Shown here: piece after piece, positions 54,702 to 63,011 of the stretch
Numbering within the stretch: the first letter of the stretch is position 1
Layout: every line of letters starts with the position of its first letter
Source of the DNA: Clostridia bacterium
GTDB taxonomy: Bacteria; Bacillota; DAOUPZ01
DNA: 64,000 bases
NCBI GenBank assembly: GCA_030625885.1
Contig: DAOUPZ010000008.1
Location: 1 to 64,000 of the forward strand
Reading direction: 5' to 3'
Notes under the pieces: generated by a model
Seen by the model: only the letters and a program-made list of their open reading frames with translations
Database searches by the model: none
Told to the model about the DNA's origin: nothing
Position numbers and translations under genes: made by a program

Positions 54702-56384
54702 ATGCCGTTGCTCAGAAAATATAAACATTTTAATCGTTATCATACCATTGCAGTAACACTTGTAAAACATGGGTTTGGCTATTTGATTGATCAGTTGGGG
54801 TTAAATCATTTTTTGGCATTTCACGAACGCCATCAGGAACCAAAAGGGAGTAAACTTTCTTTGGGAGAGCGGATTCGTTTTATGTTAGAAGAATTAGGTC
54901 CTACTTTTATAAAATTAGGTCAATTACTGAGTACACGGCATGATCTTCTTCCTCCCGATATTATAGGGGAACTTAAAAAACTTCAAGATGAAGTACCGCC
55001 ATTTGAATTCGAAAAAGCGCGTCAGGTTGTGGAAGAGCAAATGGGACAGTCTTTAGCTGAATTATTTGCTGAATTTGAGGTGGAGCCTCTGGCAGCAGCT
55101 TCTATCGGTCAGGTGCATCGAGCGCGTCTTATTCGTACGAAACAGGAAGTAGCGGTAAAAATTCAGCGGCCTGATATTGAAAAAATGGTGAAAAGTGATT
55201 TGGAAATCATGTTTGACCTGGCGCGTCTGGCTGAAAAACACACTGCTTTGGGGGAAACGTATCCCTTTGTGGATATGGTGGCGATATTTTCTCAGGCCAT
55301 TAAAGAAGAAATGGATTATACGATTGAAGGAAGAAATACGGAAAAATTTTTCCGAAATTTTGCCCAGGATAAGTCCATATGCATTCCTAATGTTTTTTGG
55401 GATTATTCTGGTACGCGGGTGCTGACACTTGAGTATTTTGCGGGTATTGGGTTAAATGAAAAGCAAAAGCTTGTAGGGCAAGGTTATAATACTCAAAGAT
55501 TAGCACAAATTATTTCTCATGCCATGATGAAACAAATATTAATAGATGGCATTTTTCATGCGGATCCTCATCCGGGGAATTTGCTGGTATTAGGTGGAGA
55601 GAAAATAGGATTTATTGATTTTGGTATGGTAGGCTTTATCAGTAAAGAGCGGCAGGAGCAGTTCTTTCAGTTAATGATAGGATTTATAAGAGGTAATACA
55701 GAAATCATCATGGATACCATTTTAGCGATGGGCGTTATGGATAATGATGTAAATATTGTAAACTTGAGAAGAGACGTGCAGCGGATAAGTGATAAATATG
55801 CTCAAATTTCTTTAGGAGAGATTTCTCTGGGAGATAGTATCCAAGAAATTATGCACTTGGCTTTTAAATACCATATTAAGATGCCTTCAGAGTTCACTCT
55901 GCTCTCTCGATCTTTAATTACACTGGAAGGGACAGTTCAATCGTTAGATCCGGTCCTTAATATACTGGAAGTCATTAAAACCTTTCAAGGGCGTTTTTGG
56001 AAGGAAAAACTTTCTTTAAATGAACTAAAGCACTTTATGATCGATCATTTTCTTTCTTATCAGCACATGTTCAAATTATTTCCCTCTCAGATGACCAGTA
56101 TACTTGAAAGAATAAAAAATAACGAAGTGAAAATAAAAATGGAATATCCGGAAATGAATGAGGTTTTCAAACATTTTGATAAAATCGCTAATAAACTTTC
56201 TTTCAGCATTGTTTTACTTTCTTTTAGTATCATTATGGCGGGATTAATCATCGGTTCTAATTTAGTGCGTACCAATATGACGTATAATTATTGGCATCTA
56301 CCCATATTAGAAATTGGAGCCGTTACGGCCATTGTAATGGCGGGTTGGTTATTCTGGTCGATTTTTCGGTCAGGGAGATTTTGA
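54702..56384 (+). CDS. AarF/UbiB-family (ABC1/ADCK) atypical kinase
   Basis: 560 residues from the ATG at 54702 (GGAG upstream). The family hallmarks are present: LGPTFIKLGQLLSTRHDLLP (KxGQ motif), the Ala-rich loop LAAASIGQVHRA, ATP-binding Lys in VAVKIQRP (~152), EMDYTIEGRN, and HADPHPGNLLVLGGEKIGFIDFGMVG. Two C-terminal membrane helices (~505-527 and ~535-556). In quinone makers UbiB supports ubiquinone synthesis; in Firmicutes the role is unclear, possibly in isoprenoid lipid handling. Confidence 0.93.
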   Translation: MPLLRKYKHFNRYHTIAVTLVKHGFGYLIDQLGLNHFLAFHERHQEPKGSKLSLGERIRFMLEELGPTFIKLGQLLSTRHDLLPPDIIGELKKLQDEVPPFEFEKARQVVEEQMGQSLAELFAEFEVEPLAAASIGQVHRARLIRTKQEVAVKIQRPDIEKMVKSDLEIMFDLARLAEKHTALGETYPFVDMVAIFSQAIKEEMDYTIEGRNTEKFFRNFAQDKSICIPNVFWDYSGTRVLTLEYFAGIGLNEKQKLVGQGYNTQRLAQIISHAMMKQILIDGIFHADPHPGNLLVLGGEKIGFIDFGMVGFISKERQEQFFQLMIGFIRGNTEIIMDTILAMGVMDNDVNIVNLRRDVQRISDKYAQISLGEISLGDSIQEIMHLAFKYHIKMPSEFTLLSRSLITLEGTVQSLDPVLNILEVIKTFQGRFWKEKLSLNELKHFMIDHFLSYQHMFKLFPSQMTSILERIKNNEVKIKMEYPEMNEVFKHFDKIANKLSFSIVLLSFSIIMAGLIIGSNLVRTNMTYNYWHLPILEIGAVTAIVMAGWLFWSIFRSGRF

Positions 56385-56397
56385 TGCAGCTTTGCTG

Positions 56398-56590
56398 TTT
56401 GCAGCAGGTAGCAACCAGCAGGTAGCAGGTAGGGAAAGACGAAAGAAATTTAAAATTTAAAATTAAAATTAAAAGAATAAAGATAAAAAATAGTTTAACT
56501 ATAAGAGTTGTTGCGAGAAGCAGGAGATATCAAATTAAATCCTACCTGCTACCTGCTACAAGCGACCGGAGGAAGCGAGCTACCTTCCAT
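56398..56590 (+). repeat. Long inverted spacer repeat, copy 2 (TACCTGC type)
   Basis: Starts with GCAGGTAGCAACCAGCAGGT and AGCAGGTAG, has AT-rich filler (AAATTTAAAATTTAAAATT), then CCTACCTGCTACCTGCTACA and GCGACCGGAGGAAGCGAGCT. The right 60 bases match 37121-37180 closely. Both copies precede a gene directly and hold no ORF. Confidence 0.7.
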
Positions 56591-56646
56591 ATTTAGTGAG
56601 AAGTGATTAGTTTCATATTAGAGATCAATTACAGGGAGGAACAACA

Positions 56647-57348
56647 ATGGCACGTATACTCGTTATCGACGATGAAGAGCATATTGCACAATTAGTAGCA
56701 TTTAATTTAAAAAAACAAGGCTATGAAGTGGCACAGTTTCATGAAGGAAAAGGAGCTGTGGAGAAAGTGAAAGCGTATCATCCCGATCTAATTGTTTTGG
56801 ATGTCATGTTGCCGGGGATGGATGGATTTGAAATTTGTCAGGTATTACGTAAACATGATATTTTTATTCCTATTATCATGTTGACTGCAAAAGATGATGA
56901 AATTGATAAGATATTGGGTCTGGAAATGGGTGCTGATGATTATTTAACCAAACCTTTCAGTCCCCGTGAATTAGTGGCACGGGTCAAGGCTGTATTGCGA
57001 CGCACCCAAATGAAGGAACAAGAAACGAGTAAAGATACGGAGCAGCAAATTTTAACAGGTAGTCTGGTTATTTATCCTGAGAGATACACCGTTTTAGTGG
57101 ATGAAGAGATGATTTCATTAACGACCAAAGAGTTTGAATTACTGCTATTTTTAGCAAGGAATCAAGGTAAAGTTTTAAGTCGCAACTTATTATTAGATCA
57201 TTTATGGGGATACGATTTTTATGGTGATACGCGTGTGGTGGATGTACATATTAGCCATTTGCGGGATAAAGTTGAAAAAGATCCCAAAAATCCTGAATAT
57301 ATTAAGACCGTGAGGGGAATTGGTTATAAGTTTAGGGAGGAAATTTGA
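56647..57348 (+). CDS. phoP: PhoP/PhoB-type response regulator
   Basis: 233 residues. Receiver domain with VIDDEEHIAQL, phospho-Asp in LIVLDVMLPGMDG (~52), LTAKDDE and LTKPFSP; then the OmpR-type winged helix (LTTKEFELLLFLARNQGKVLSRNLLLDHLWGYDF-type, ending VRGIGYKF). Its kinase gene overlaps it by four bases and has the HAMP-PAS layout of PhoR. A Pho box lies in front of pstS 6 kb downstream. AGGGAGGAAC precedes the ATG. Confidence 0.9.
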   Translation: MARILVIDDEEHIAQLVAFNLKKQGYEVAQFHEGKGAVEKVKAYHPDLIVLDVMLPGMDGFEICQVLRKHDIFIPIIMLTAKDDEIDKILGLEMGADDYLTKPFSPRELVARVKAVLRRTQMKEQETSKDTEQQILTGSLVIYPERYTVLVDEEMISLTTKEFELLLFLARNQGKVLSRNLLLDHLWGYDFYGDTRVVDVHISHLRDKVEKDPKNPEYIKTVRGIGYKFREEI

Positions 57349-59174
57349 TGTTACGCGGACTCAAAGGGAAATTAATGGGCACCTATTTTATTCTTATACT
57401 GGTGTCTATGACCTTGATGGGTGTATTGGTTTCTACTTTCTTAAATCAATACTTTTATAATAATTTAAAGAAAGATCTACTTAATGAAGCTAAAATAGCA
57501 AGTCACCTTTTTAAGCAAGTTATCATACAGGATAATTTGTTAGATGCTCAGCAGTTAGCGGAGCAAATTGGCATAGAGACAAGCAATCGTATTACCATTA
57601 TCAATCAAGAGGGTAAAGTTTTGGGAGATTCAGCTGAAAAAGCAGAAATGATGGAGAATCATCTGAACCGTCAAGAGGTCAAAATGGCTTTACAAGATAA
57701 AGTAGGTGTTTCAACCCGATATAGTCAGACGAGAAATAAACGCATGATGTATGTGGCTGTGCCGGTTAAATATGAGGGAGAAATGATTGGTGTCGCTCGA
57801 GTAGCCTTGCCGCTTACCAGCATTGAAAAGGCTCGTCAGCGTTTATGGGCAATATTTGTAGGGGGTATTTTACTTGCTGTATTTTTATCAGCGGTATTAA
57901 GTATTGGTTTTGCCAATCGTCTTTCGAAACCCATTCAGGAAATGACGTTGGCGGCTGAGAAGATTGCTCATGGAAACTTTCACGTAAAGACGCTTACGAC
58001 AAGTACAGATGAGATAGGTATGTTGGGCGCTTCCTTAAATACCATGACAAATCATCTTCAAGAACAAATCAAGGAAATTGATGAAAACAAAAGTAAATTC
58101 GAAACAGTTTTAAATTATATGGTAAATGGTTTGGTTTTGATAAATGATCAAGGAATCATTGAACTGATGAACCCGGCTGGAGAAGAATTATTTGATGTAT
58201 CCGCTCGTCGTATCAAGGGTAAATCTCATTTAGAGGGTTTGCGAAACTATAAATTAAGTGATTTAATTGAGCAAGTTCTAGAGGAGGGCAAGAAAATTAA
58301 AGAAGAGATTGTGATTGATATTCTGAAAGAACAGGTTATGGAAATCAGTCTCGTTCCTCTTCTTACTCGTAGAGGAAAAACTTTAGGTGTTGTTGTCGTA
58401 TTTCATGATATTACGGAGATTTATAAAGCTCAAAAAATGCGTGCTGAATTTGTTGCCAATGTATCTCATGAATTAAAAACGCCAGTTACCTCTGTTAAGG
58501 GATTTGCAGAAACGCTTTTAGATGGGGCATTAGAAGACCCAGATATGGCCAAGCAATTTATTCAAATTATTTATCAAGAAGCGGATAGACTACATCGCTT
58601 AATTAATGATTTGTTAGATTTATCTAGGATAGAAAGCAAACATATTCCACTGCATAAAGAACCGTTAAATATTGTTGATATAATTAATAGTATTTTAGAA
58701 AAAATGAAGCCTAAAATAGAGAAAGAAAAACAATCAATTGATTTACAAATACCCGATGAAGCTGTCTTTGTTATGGCTGACCAAGATCGTATAGAGCAGG
58801 TTTTGATTAATTTAATTGATAATGCTATCAAATATACTGAAAATGAAGGAGAAATTGCATTAACATTAGAGAAACAAAATCATTTTGTAACCATCAGTAT
58901 TTCGGATACGGGAATAGGGATACCCAAAGAAGATCTACCAAGAATATTTGAACGGTTTTACAGGGTAGATAAAGGACGAAGCCGTCGTATGGGTGGAACA
59001 GGTTTAGGACTTTCTATTGTCAAGCATATTGTTGAGGGACATGGCGGAAAGGTTTGGGTTAAAAGTGAAGTAGGGAAAGGAACGACATTTTATTTTACCT
59101 TGTCTAAAGGTAAAAACAGTGACATTAATCGAAGGGGGCTAATGAATGGACAAGAATCTAGTCAAGAAATTTGA
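57345..59174 (+). CDS. phoR: PhoR-type sensor histidine kinase
   Basis: 609 residues. Helix ~10-32, extracellular sensor ~35-165, second helix ~168-190, HAMP ~190-243, PAS ~250-355 (VLNYMVNGLVLINDQGIIEL), His in FVANVSHELKTPVTSVKGFA (~373), ATPase motifs NLIDNAIKY, ISDTGIGIP, GTGLGLSIVKHIVEGHGG. The same architecture as Gram-positive PhoR, which senses phosphate or wall-teichoic intermediates. It overlaps the regulator gene by four bases and the DUF1232 gene by 29 bases. Confidence 0.92.
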   Translation: MMLRGLKGKLMGTYFILILVSMTLMGVLVSTFLNQYFYNNLKKDLLNEAKIASHLFKQVIIQDNLLDAQQLAEQIGIETSNRITIINQEGKVLGDSAEKAEMMENHLNRQEVKMALQDKVGVSTRYSQTRNKRMMYVAVPVKYEGEMIGVARVALPLTSIEKARQRLWAIFVGGILLAVFLSAVLSIGFANRLSKPIQEMTLAAEKIAHGNFHVKTLTTSTDEIGMLGASLNTMTNHLQEQIKEIDENKSKFETVLNYMVNGLVLINDQGIIELMNPAGEELFDVSARRIKGKSHLEGLRNYKLSDLIEQVLEEGKKIKEEIVIDILKEQVMEISLVPLLTRRGKTLGVVVVFHDITEIYKAQKMRAEFVANVSHELKTPVTSVKGFAETLLDGALEDPDMAKQFIQIIYQEADRLHRLINDLLDLSRIESKHIPLHKEPLNIVDIINSILEKMKPKIEKEKQSIDLQIPDEAVFVMADQDRIEQVLINLIDNAIKYTENEGEIALTLEKQNHFVTISISDTGIGIPKEDLPRIFERFYRVDKGRSRRMGGTGLGLSIVKHIVEGHGGKVWVKSEVGKGTTFYFTLSKGKNSDINRRGLMNGQESSQEI

Positions 59175-59535
59175 GAAATATCAATCGAAAGCTAAGGTAT
59201 ATGTTGAAGATAAAGAAAAAACGAGACAGCTTTTAAAGCGGGCAACAGAAAAAGCAGAGGCAAAAGGGCCTTTGGAAAAAATCTGGGATAAATTACAGCT
59301 GTTATTTAGTTTAGTTAAGGACTGGAGTGCGGGGAATTATCGACAGATACCTGTAGGATCTATTTTAACGATGTTAGCAGGGCTTTTATATTTTGTTTCA
59401 CCCATTGATGCCATTTTAGATTTTATTCCCGGATTAGGCATTACAGATGATGCAGTTGTTTTGGGATTTGTGATTAAGCAGATGGGTAGTGACTTGGAGA
59501 AATATCGTATTTGGAAGTCAAATGAAGAAAACTAG
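59146..59535 (+). CDS. DUF1232 (YkvA-like) membrane protein
   Basis: 129 residues. A charged N-terminal coil (LVKKFEKYQSKAKVYVEDKE) is followed by the DUF1232 core RQIPVGSILTMLAGLLYFVSPIDAI and LDFIPGLGITDDAVVLGFV, with the conserved P-hydrophobic-D motifs between two short membrane helices. The start lies inside phoR (29-bp overlap), so it is translationally coupled to the phosphate sensor. GGGGG of CGAAGGGGGC serves as ribosome site. Role unknown. Confidence 0.85.
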   Translation: MDKNLVKKFEKYQSKAKVYVEDKEKTRQLLKRATEKAEAKGPLEKIWDKLQLLFSLVKDWSAGNYRQIPVGSILTMLAGLLYFVSPIDAILDFIPGLGITDDAVVLGFVIKQMGSDLEKYRIWKSNEEN

Positions 59536-59555
59536 TATCTATTTATATGCAACGC

Positions 59556-59661
59556 AATAAAGAACTTACATTGCAGGTTTGCAGGAAAAGCGAAGGAAAG
59601 ATGGGGACATTCCACGAGGAACGAGTGGTGTGTCCCCATGTTGCCAGAGCCATTCTAAATG
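59556..59661 (-). repeat. 107-bp dispersed repeat, copy 2 (inverted relative to copy 1)
   Basis: The reverse complement of 45807-45913. It holds a long hairpin: ATGGGGACA, CCAC, a small loop, GTGG, TGTCCCCAT. A spurious frame crosses it. It lies 20 bp after the DUF1232 gene and may end that transcript. Confidence 0.85.
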
Positions 59662-59973
59662 TAAAAACTTTAATACGATTTATAGAGAAGGAGATTTCTA
59701 GTTGTTATTGTCGTATTAGAGAGTATAAAATTTTATATGTAAGCTTGTGCATAGGTATGGTTTTAAATTAATGGTTTATCTTTTTAAAATCTTATACTTT
59801 GTATTTGTTGCAGCTGTAGGATGCGGTTTTTTTGCTTTCCGCTGAAAAATGGCGTTTTCATATTTTTAAATAATCTGGAAGGTTTAGGTCTAATAGATAT
59901 AGAACAAATAATAAATAGTTTTTAGATTCATATGATAATTAAAGTAATACTTTGGGGAAGGGGGCATTTTATA
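59662..59973. other. AT-rich spacer without a recognised gene
   Basis: About 310 bp from the dispersed repeat to the small membrane-protein gene. I see no ORF with a ribosome site and no hairpin of note; promoters cannot be picked out with confidence. Confidence 0.5.
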
Positions 59974-60267
59974 ATGTTTGAGTGGATACTGGGTATTGTT
60001 GTAATCGCTATTACGATCGTTACAGTAATTGCCTATTTAAAATCCAAAAAATTAAAGGTCGAATACATTGATATTTTGAAAGCGTTTGGTAAAGATCCTG
60101 AAAACAAAGAATTAAAAAGGAAAGTATACGAAATAGGGAAACGATATTACGAAAATGAACGCATAAAAAAAGCAAATGTTTTAGACAGGAAGTCAAAAAA
60201 AATAGATGTAAAAACACGCATCTATGAGGATATTTTAGATGTTATAAGTATTGAGAAAGAGGTTTAG
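59974..60267 (+). CDS. Small membrane-anchored protein of unknown function
   Basis: 97 residues from the ATG at 59974 (AAGGGGG upstream). One N-terminal helix (EWILGIVVIAITIVTVIAYL) and a basic, helical cytoplasmic part (DILKAFGKDPENKELKRKVY). No family recognised. It lies 36 bp before the LysR gene and may be cotranscribed with it. Confidence 0.6.
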   Translation: MFEWILGIVVIAITIVTVIAYLKSKKLKVEYIDILKAFGKDPENKELKRKVYEIGKRYYENERIKKANVLDRKSKKIDVKTRIYEDILDVISIEKEV

Positions 60268-60303
60268 ATAAAACTGTTTTAAAACGATAAGGAGCGTCAT
60301 AGG

Positions 60304-61197
60304 GTGATTGATACAAGATTGATTACTTTTTTAACCATAGCCGATACGGGGAGTTTCACAAAGGCTGCTGAACTTTTGAACTTAACTCAACCTGCAGTTT
60401 CTCAACAGGTAAAATATTTAGAAGTCTATTATGACGTCAAATTGATACGAAAAATAGGGCGTAATATTAAAATGACTGAGGAAGGTATTCTTCTGTGTGA
60501 ATATATACGTAAAATGCAAGCCATGGAAAGAAGCATGAAAAATCATATTCATAATCAATCTTCTCTGGTCAAACGTTATAAATTAGGTGCTACCAAAACG
60601 ATTGGGAGTTATGTAGCACCGGATTTATTAGGCGGATATAAAAAGTTATTTTCGAGTACAGAAGTTATTATGGAAGTTGCTAATACCAAAGATACCTTTA
60701 GAAAGCTTTTAAATAGAGAGATTGATCTTGCACTGGTTGAAGGACCGTTTGACAAGACCAAATATGAACACGTTCTTCTGCAAGAAGATGAGTTAGTAGC
60801 GGCATTTTCATGTCATCATCCTCTTTGTGTGAAAGAAGAAGTGTCATTACAAGACGTTTTGAAAGAACATTTAATTTTTCGCGAACAGGGATCAGGGACG
60901 CGTGAGATTATGGAAAACTATTTATTATCTAAAGGATATGGTGCTGAAGATTGGCATGTATTTATGGAAATTGGAGATATTACAGCCATAAAATCTTTGA
61001 TTCGTTGGAATTTAGGTTATAGTTTTATTTCAAAAGCAGCGGTTCAAACAGAAGTAGCAGAAGGCAGCATCCATATTGTTCCCATCAAAGATTTTTATAT
61101 TAAGCGGGGTTTTTACTTTGTATGGGGAAAAGAGGGACCCGATATTTTTATTAAATCATTTACTGATTTTTGCCGAATGCATAAGAAAAACTTATAA
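60304..61197 (+). CDS. LysR-family transcriptional regulator
   Basis: 297 residues starting at GTG after AAGGAGCG. N-terminal winged helix (RLITFLTIADTGSFTKAAELL and LTQPAVSQQVKYLE) and a periplasmic-binding-protein-like effector domain (~90-290, GATKTIGSYVAPDLL, FREQGSGTREIMENYL). The latter motif is typical of CysB/CysL/YeiE-type regulators. It lies just before the YeiH-type exporter gene and almost certainly controls it. A CATAA-N7-TTATG inverted repeat (61211-61227) between the two genes is the likely binding site. Confidence 0.9.
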   Translation: MIDTRLITFLTIADTGSFTKAAELLNLTQPAVSQQVKYLEVYYDVKLIRKIGRNIKMTEEGILLCEYIRKMQAMERSMKNHIHNQSSLVKRYKLGATKTIGSYVAPDLLGGYKKLFSSTEVIMEVANTKDTFRKLLNREIDLALVEGPFDKTKYEHVLLQEDELVAAFSCHHPLCVKEEVSLQDVLKEHLIFREQGSGTREIMENYLLSKGYGAEDWHVFMEIGDITAIKSLIRWNLGYSFISKAAVQTEVAEGSIHIVPIKDFYIKRGFYFVWGKEGPDIFIKSFTDFCRMHKKNL

Positions 61198-61210
61198 ATA
61201 CATTACAATT

Positions 61211-61227
61211 CATAATTAGTATTTATG
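61211..61227 (+). promoter_or_regulatory. Candidate LysR operator
   Basis: The inverted repeat CATAA, seven bases, TTATG contains the T-N11-A pattern of LysR-type sites. It lies 40 bp before the exporter start. Confidence 0.45.
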
Positions 61228-61265
61228 ATACAACTCTGCTATACTCTAAGCGGAGGTGTTTTTAT

Positions 61266-62249
61266 ATGGCAAAAATCAATAAATTAATTCCAGGTTTAGG
61301 TTTTGTTCTTGGACTATCCCTTCTATCTACTGTGCTGAATCATCAACTTGAGGCCATCATTCAGCTTGAAGCCTTAACCATCGGTATCCTGTTGGGGATG
61401 ATTTATAATAACGTATGGAAAACCCCAAAAGTATTGTATGATGGGATTCATTTTTCATTAAAAAAACTATTAAAAGTGGGTATCGTATTATTAGGATTCA
61501 AACTTAATTTTGGAGCCATTCTCCAGTTAGGTCCCAAAGTGCTTATCATGGTGATCGTGTTTGTTCCCACTGTTCTTTTACTTTCTAATCTGTTGGGAAA
61601 AGGGTTGAAGGCGGATACAAAATTAGCAACATTAATTGGCGTTGGTTCTTGTATTTGTGGTGCTTCTGCCATTGTAGCCATGTCTCCTTGCATTCATGCG
61701 GATGATGATGATTCGGTTTTAGCCGTGTCCGTGGTGAGCTTTCTCGGTGCCATTGGGGTGATTATCTATTCTGCTATGGCTGTTTTTTCCGGCATGAGTA
61801 ATTTGCAATATGGTATTTGGTCTGGGATTTCCCTTCATGGTGTGGCGCATGCCATAGCGGCAGCTTTTGCCCGTGGAGATACGGCAGGTGAGATTGGAAC
61901 CTTTGTTAAAATGGCTAGGGTTTTGATGCTGGTTCCTGTAGCAGTGGTACTTGGGTTTTTGTTTAACAGAGAAGCTGATCAAAAAGGTGGACGAGTGCCA
62001 TTTCCGCTCTATGTACTCTATTTTATACTAGCGGGCGTAGTGGCTTCAACAGGATGGTTACCTCAGACGTTAATTTACTTATTATCGCAAATGAGTTCAT
62101 GGCTTATTTTGATGGCTATGATTTCTATGGGACTTATGGTTGATTTTAAAACGATTAAAAATAAAGGGATGAGAGCAATAAGTGTGGGGTGTATTCTTTT
62201 TGGTATTATTTCTCCAACCATGTTTTGGGTTATTTCAAAAATATTTTAA
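61266..62249 (+). CDS. YeiH/UPF0324-family membrane protein (putative sulfate/sulfonate exporter)
   Basis: 327 residues, about ten membrane helices. The family motifs are clear: LTIGILLGMIYNN, GIVLLGFKLNFGAIL, IGVGSCICGASAIVAMSPCI, HGVAHAIAAAFA, and the late MISMGLMVDFKTIKNKGMR. UPF0324 is the PSE family. E. coli YeiH is paired with the LysR regulator YeiE, as here. The transported compound is unproven; sulfur oxyanions or taurine-derived products are suggested for relatives. GCGGAGGTG precedes the ATG. Confidence 0.9.
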   Translation: MAKINKLIPGLGFVLGLSLLSTVLNHQLEAIIQLEALTIGILLGMIYNNVWKTPKVLYDGIHFSLKKLLKVGIVLLGFKLNFGAILQLGPKVLIMVIVFVPTVLLLSNLLGKGLKADTKLATLIGVGSCICGASAIVAMSPCIHADDDDSVLAVSVVSFLGAIGVIIYSAMAVFSGMSNLQYGIWSGISLHGVAHAIAAAFARGDTAGEIGTFVKMARVLMLVPVAVVLGFLFNREADQKGGRVPFPLYVLYFILAGVVASTGWLPQTLIYLLSQMSSWLILMAMISMGLMVDFKTIKNKGMRAISVGCILFGIISPTMFWVISKIF

Positions 62250-62404
62250 AAAAGACCGTGATTTTCGACATATTTTGACATAATTTATAAAAACGTTATA
62301 GTATTATAATATCAGTTAAATTGGTAAAAAAGTTATACATACTAGGCCTTATTTACCATATAATGAAGTATTAGCAACATCATATTGAAAAATATTTTTA
62401 TATT

Positions 62405-62490
62405 CTATGTTAATAGCAAACTTATCGAAAGGTAAGGACGCAAAGCTGTGGATCTAAGGTGTATTCTATGATTGCCAGGCTGCCAGAAAG
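62405..62490 (+). ncRNA. c-di-GMP-I (GEMM-I) riboswitch, copy B
   Basis: AGCAAACTTATCGAAAGGTA then AGGACGCAAAGCTGTGGATC, the TAAGG turn, and CTATGATTGCCAGGCTGCC: the same class I core as at 5530, with the P2 arm identical and the rest different. A GC-rich terminator follows. It controls the 81-aa protein gene at 62554. Confidence 0.94.
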
Positions 62491-62496
62491 AAGACT

Positions 62497-62528
62497 GCCC
62501 GGGCAGCATTTTGCCTGGGCTATTTTTT
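62497..62528 (+). terminator. Riboswitch terminator
   Basis: GCCCGGGCA pairs with TGCCTGGGC (one G-T pair) around a 6-nt loop, then eight T residues. Its left arm lies just after the aptamer, and CTGCC of the aptamer could compete with it. Confidence 0.92.
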
Positions 62529-62553
62529 TGCAGACGTGTGGGGGGGAGTAACA

Positions 62554-62799
62554 TTGAAGGATATTTCGGATGAAAATTTACGATCCATATTTGAAATGTT
62601 TAGTCAACATTTTGATATGTCATCAAGCTTAAAGCTGGCACATATGGCTTTCCAATTAGAATGCGAGTTATTGAATTCATATCAAATTGCTAAGATGTGG
62701 ATACAAACGGCAAAGGCCTTCGAATTTAATGGACAACAATTAGTAGAATACAATGAGGAAATGGCATTAAAATATAGTAAGTTTTACTCTATAAGTTAA
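62554..62799 (+). CDS. 81-aa protein controlled by a c-di-GMP riboswitch
   Basis: TTG start six bases after a GGGGGGAG site. All-helical: KDISDENLRSIFEMFSQHFD, SSLKLAHMAFQLECELLNSY, IAKMWIQTAKAFEFNGQQLV. No signal peptide, membrane helix or recognised domain. The acidic first half suggests protein binding. It is the only gene between the riboswitch and the hairpin terminator at 62847, so it is a monocistronic c-di-GMP-responsive gene. Confidence 0.7.
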   Translation: MKDISDENLRSIFEMFSQHFDMSSSLKLAHMAFQLECELLNSYQIAKMWIQTAKAFEFNGQQLVEYNEEMALKYSKFYSIS

Positions 62800-62846
62800 T
62801 TTTTAAGTTCTATCTAAAACCACAATGAAATACTAAAATGCATGAA

Positions 62847-62890
62847 TCCCTGATGTATGGTGTTTATCACCTATCTTTTCAGGGACTTTT
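62847..62890 (+). terminator. Terminator before pstS
   Basis: TCCCTGA and TCAGGGA enclose an inner GGTG/CACC stem; four T residues follow. Confidence 0.75.
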
Positions 62891-62909
62891 CTTATGTGGA
62901 AAGCAATAA

Positions 62910-62948
62910 TTTACACATTCTTTACATCCCTTTCAAAATAACTTTACG
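62910..62948 (+). promoter_or_regulatory. Pho box upstream of pstS
   Basis: Four direct repeats with an exact 11-bp period: TTTACA, TTTACA, TTCAAA and TTTACG, each separated by five bases. This is the PhoP-binding layout known from Bacillus. It lies about 65-100 bp before the pstS start, and a PhoP/PhoR pair is encoded at 56647-59174. Confidence 0.85.
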
Positions 62949-63011
62949 ATATGTTGGTAATATTATATTGCACATAAGATATTGAAAATATATTTGTAGG
63001 AGGGATTGGTA

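Noticed and set aside
59547..59771. 74-codon plus-strand ORF
   Set aside because: Covers the second copy of the dispersed repeat; the two repeats are read in opposite orientation, so coding is not conserved.
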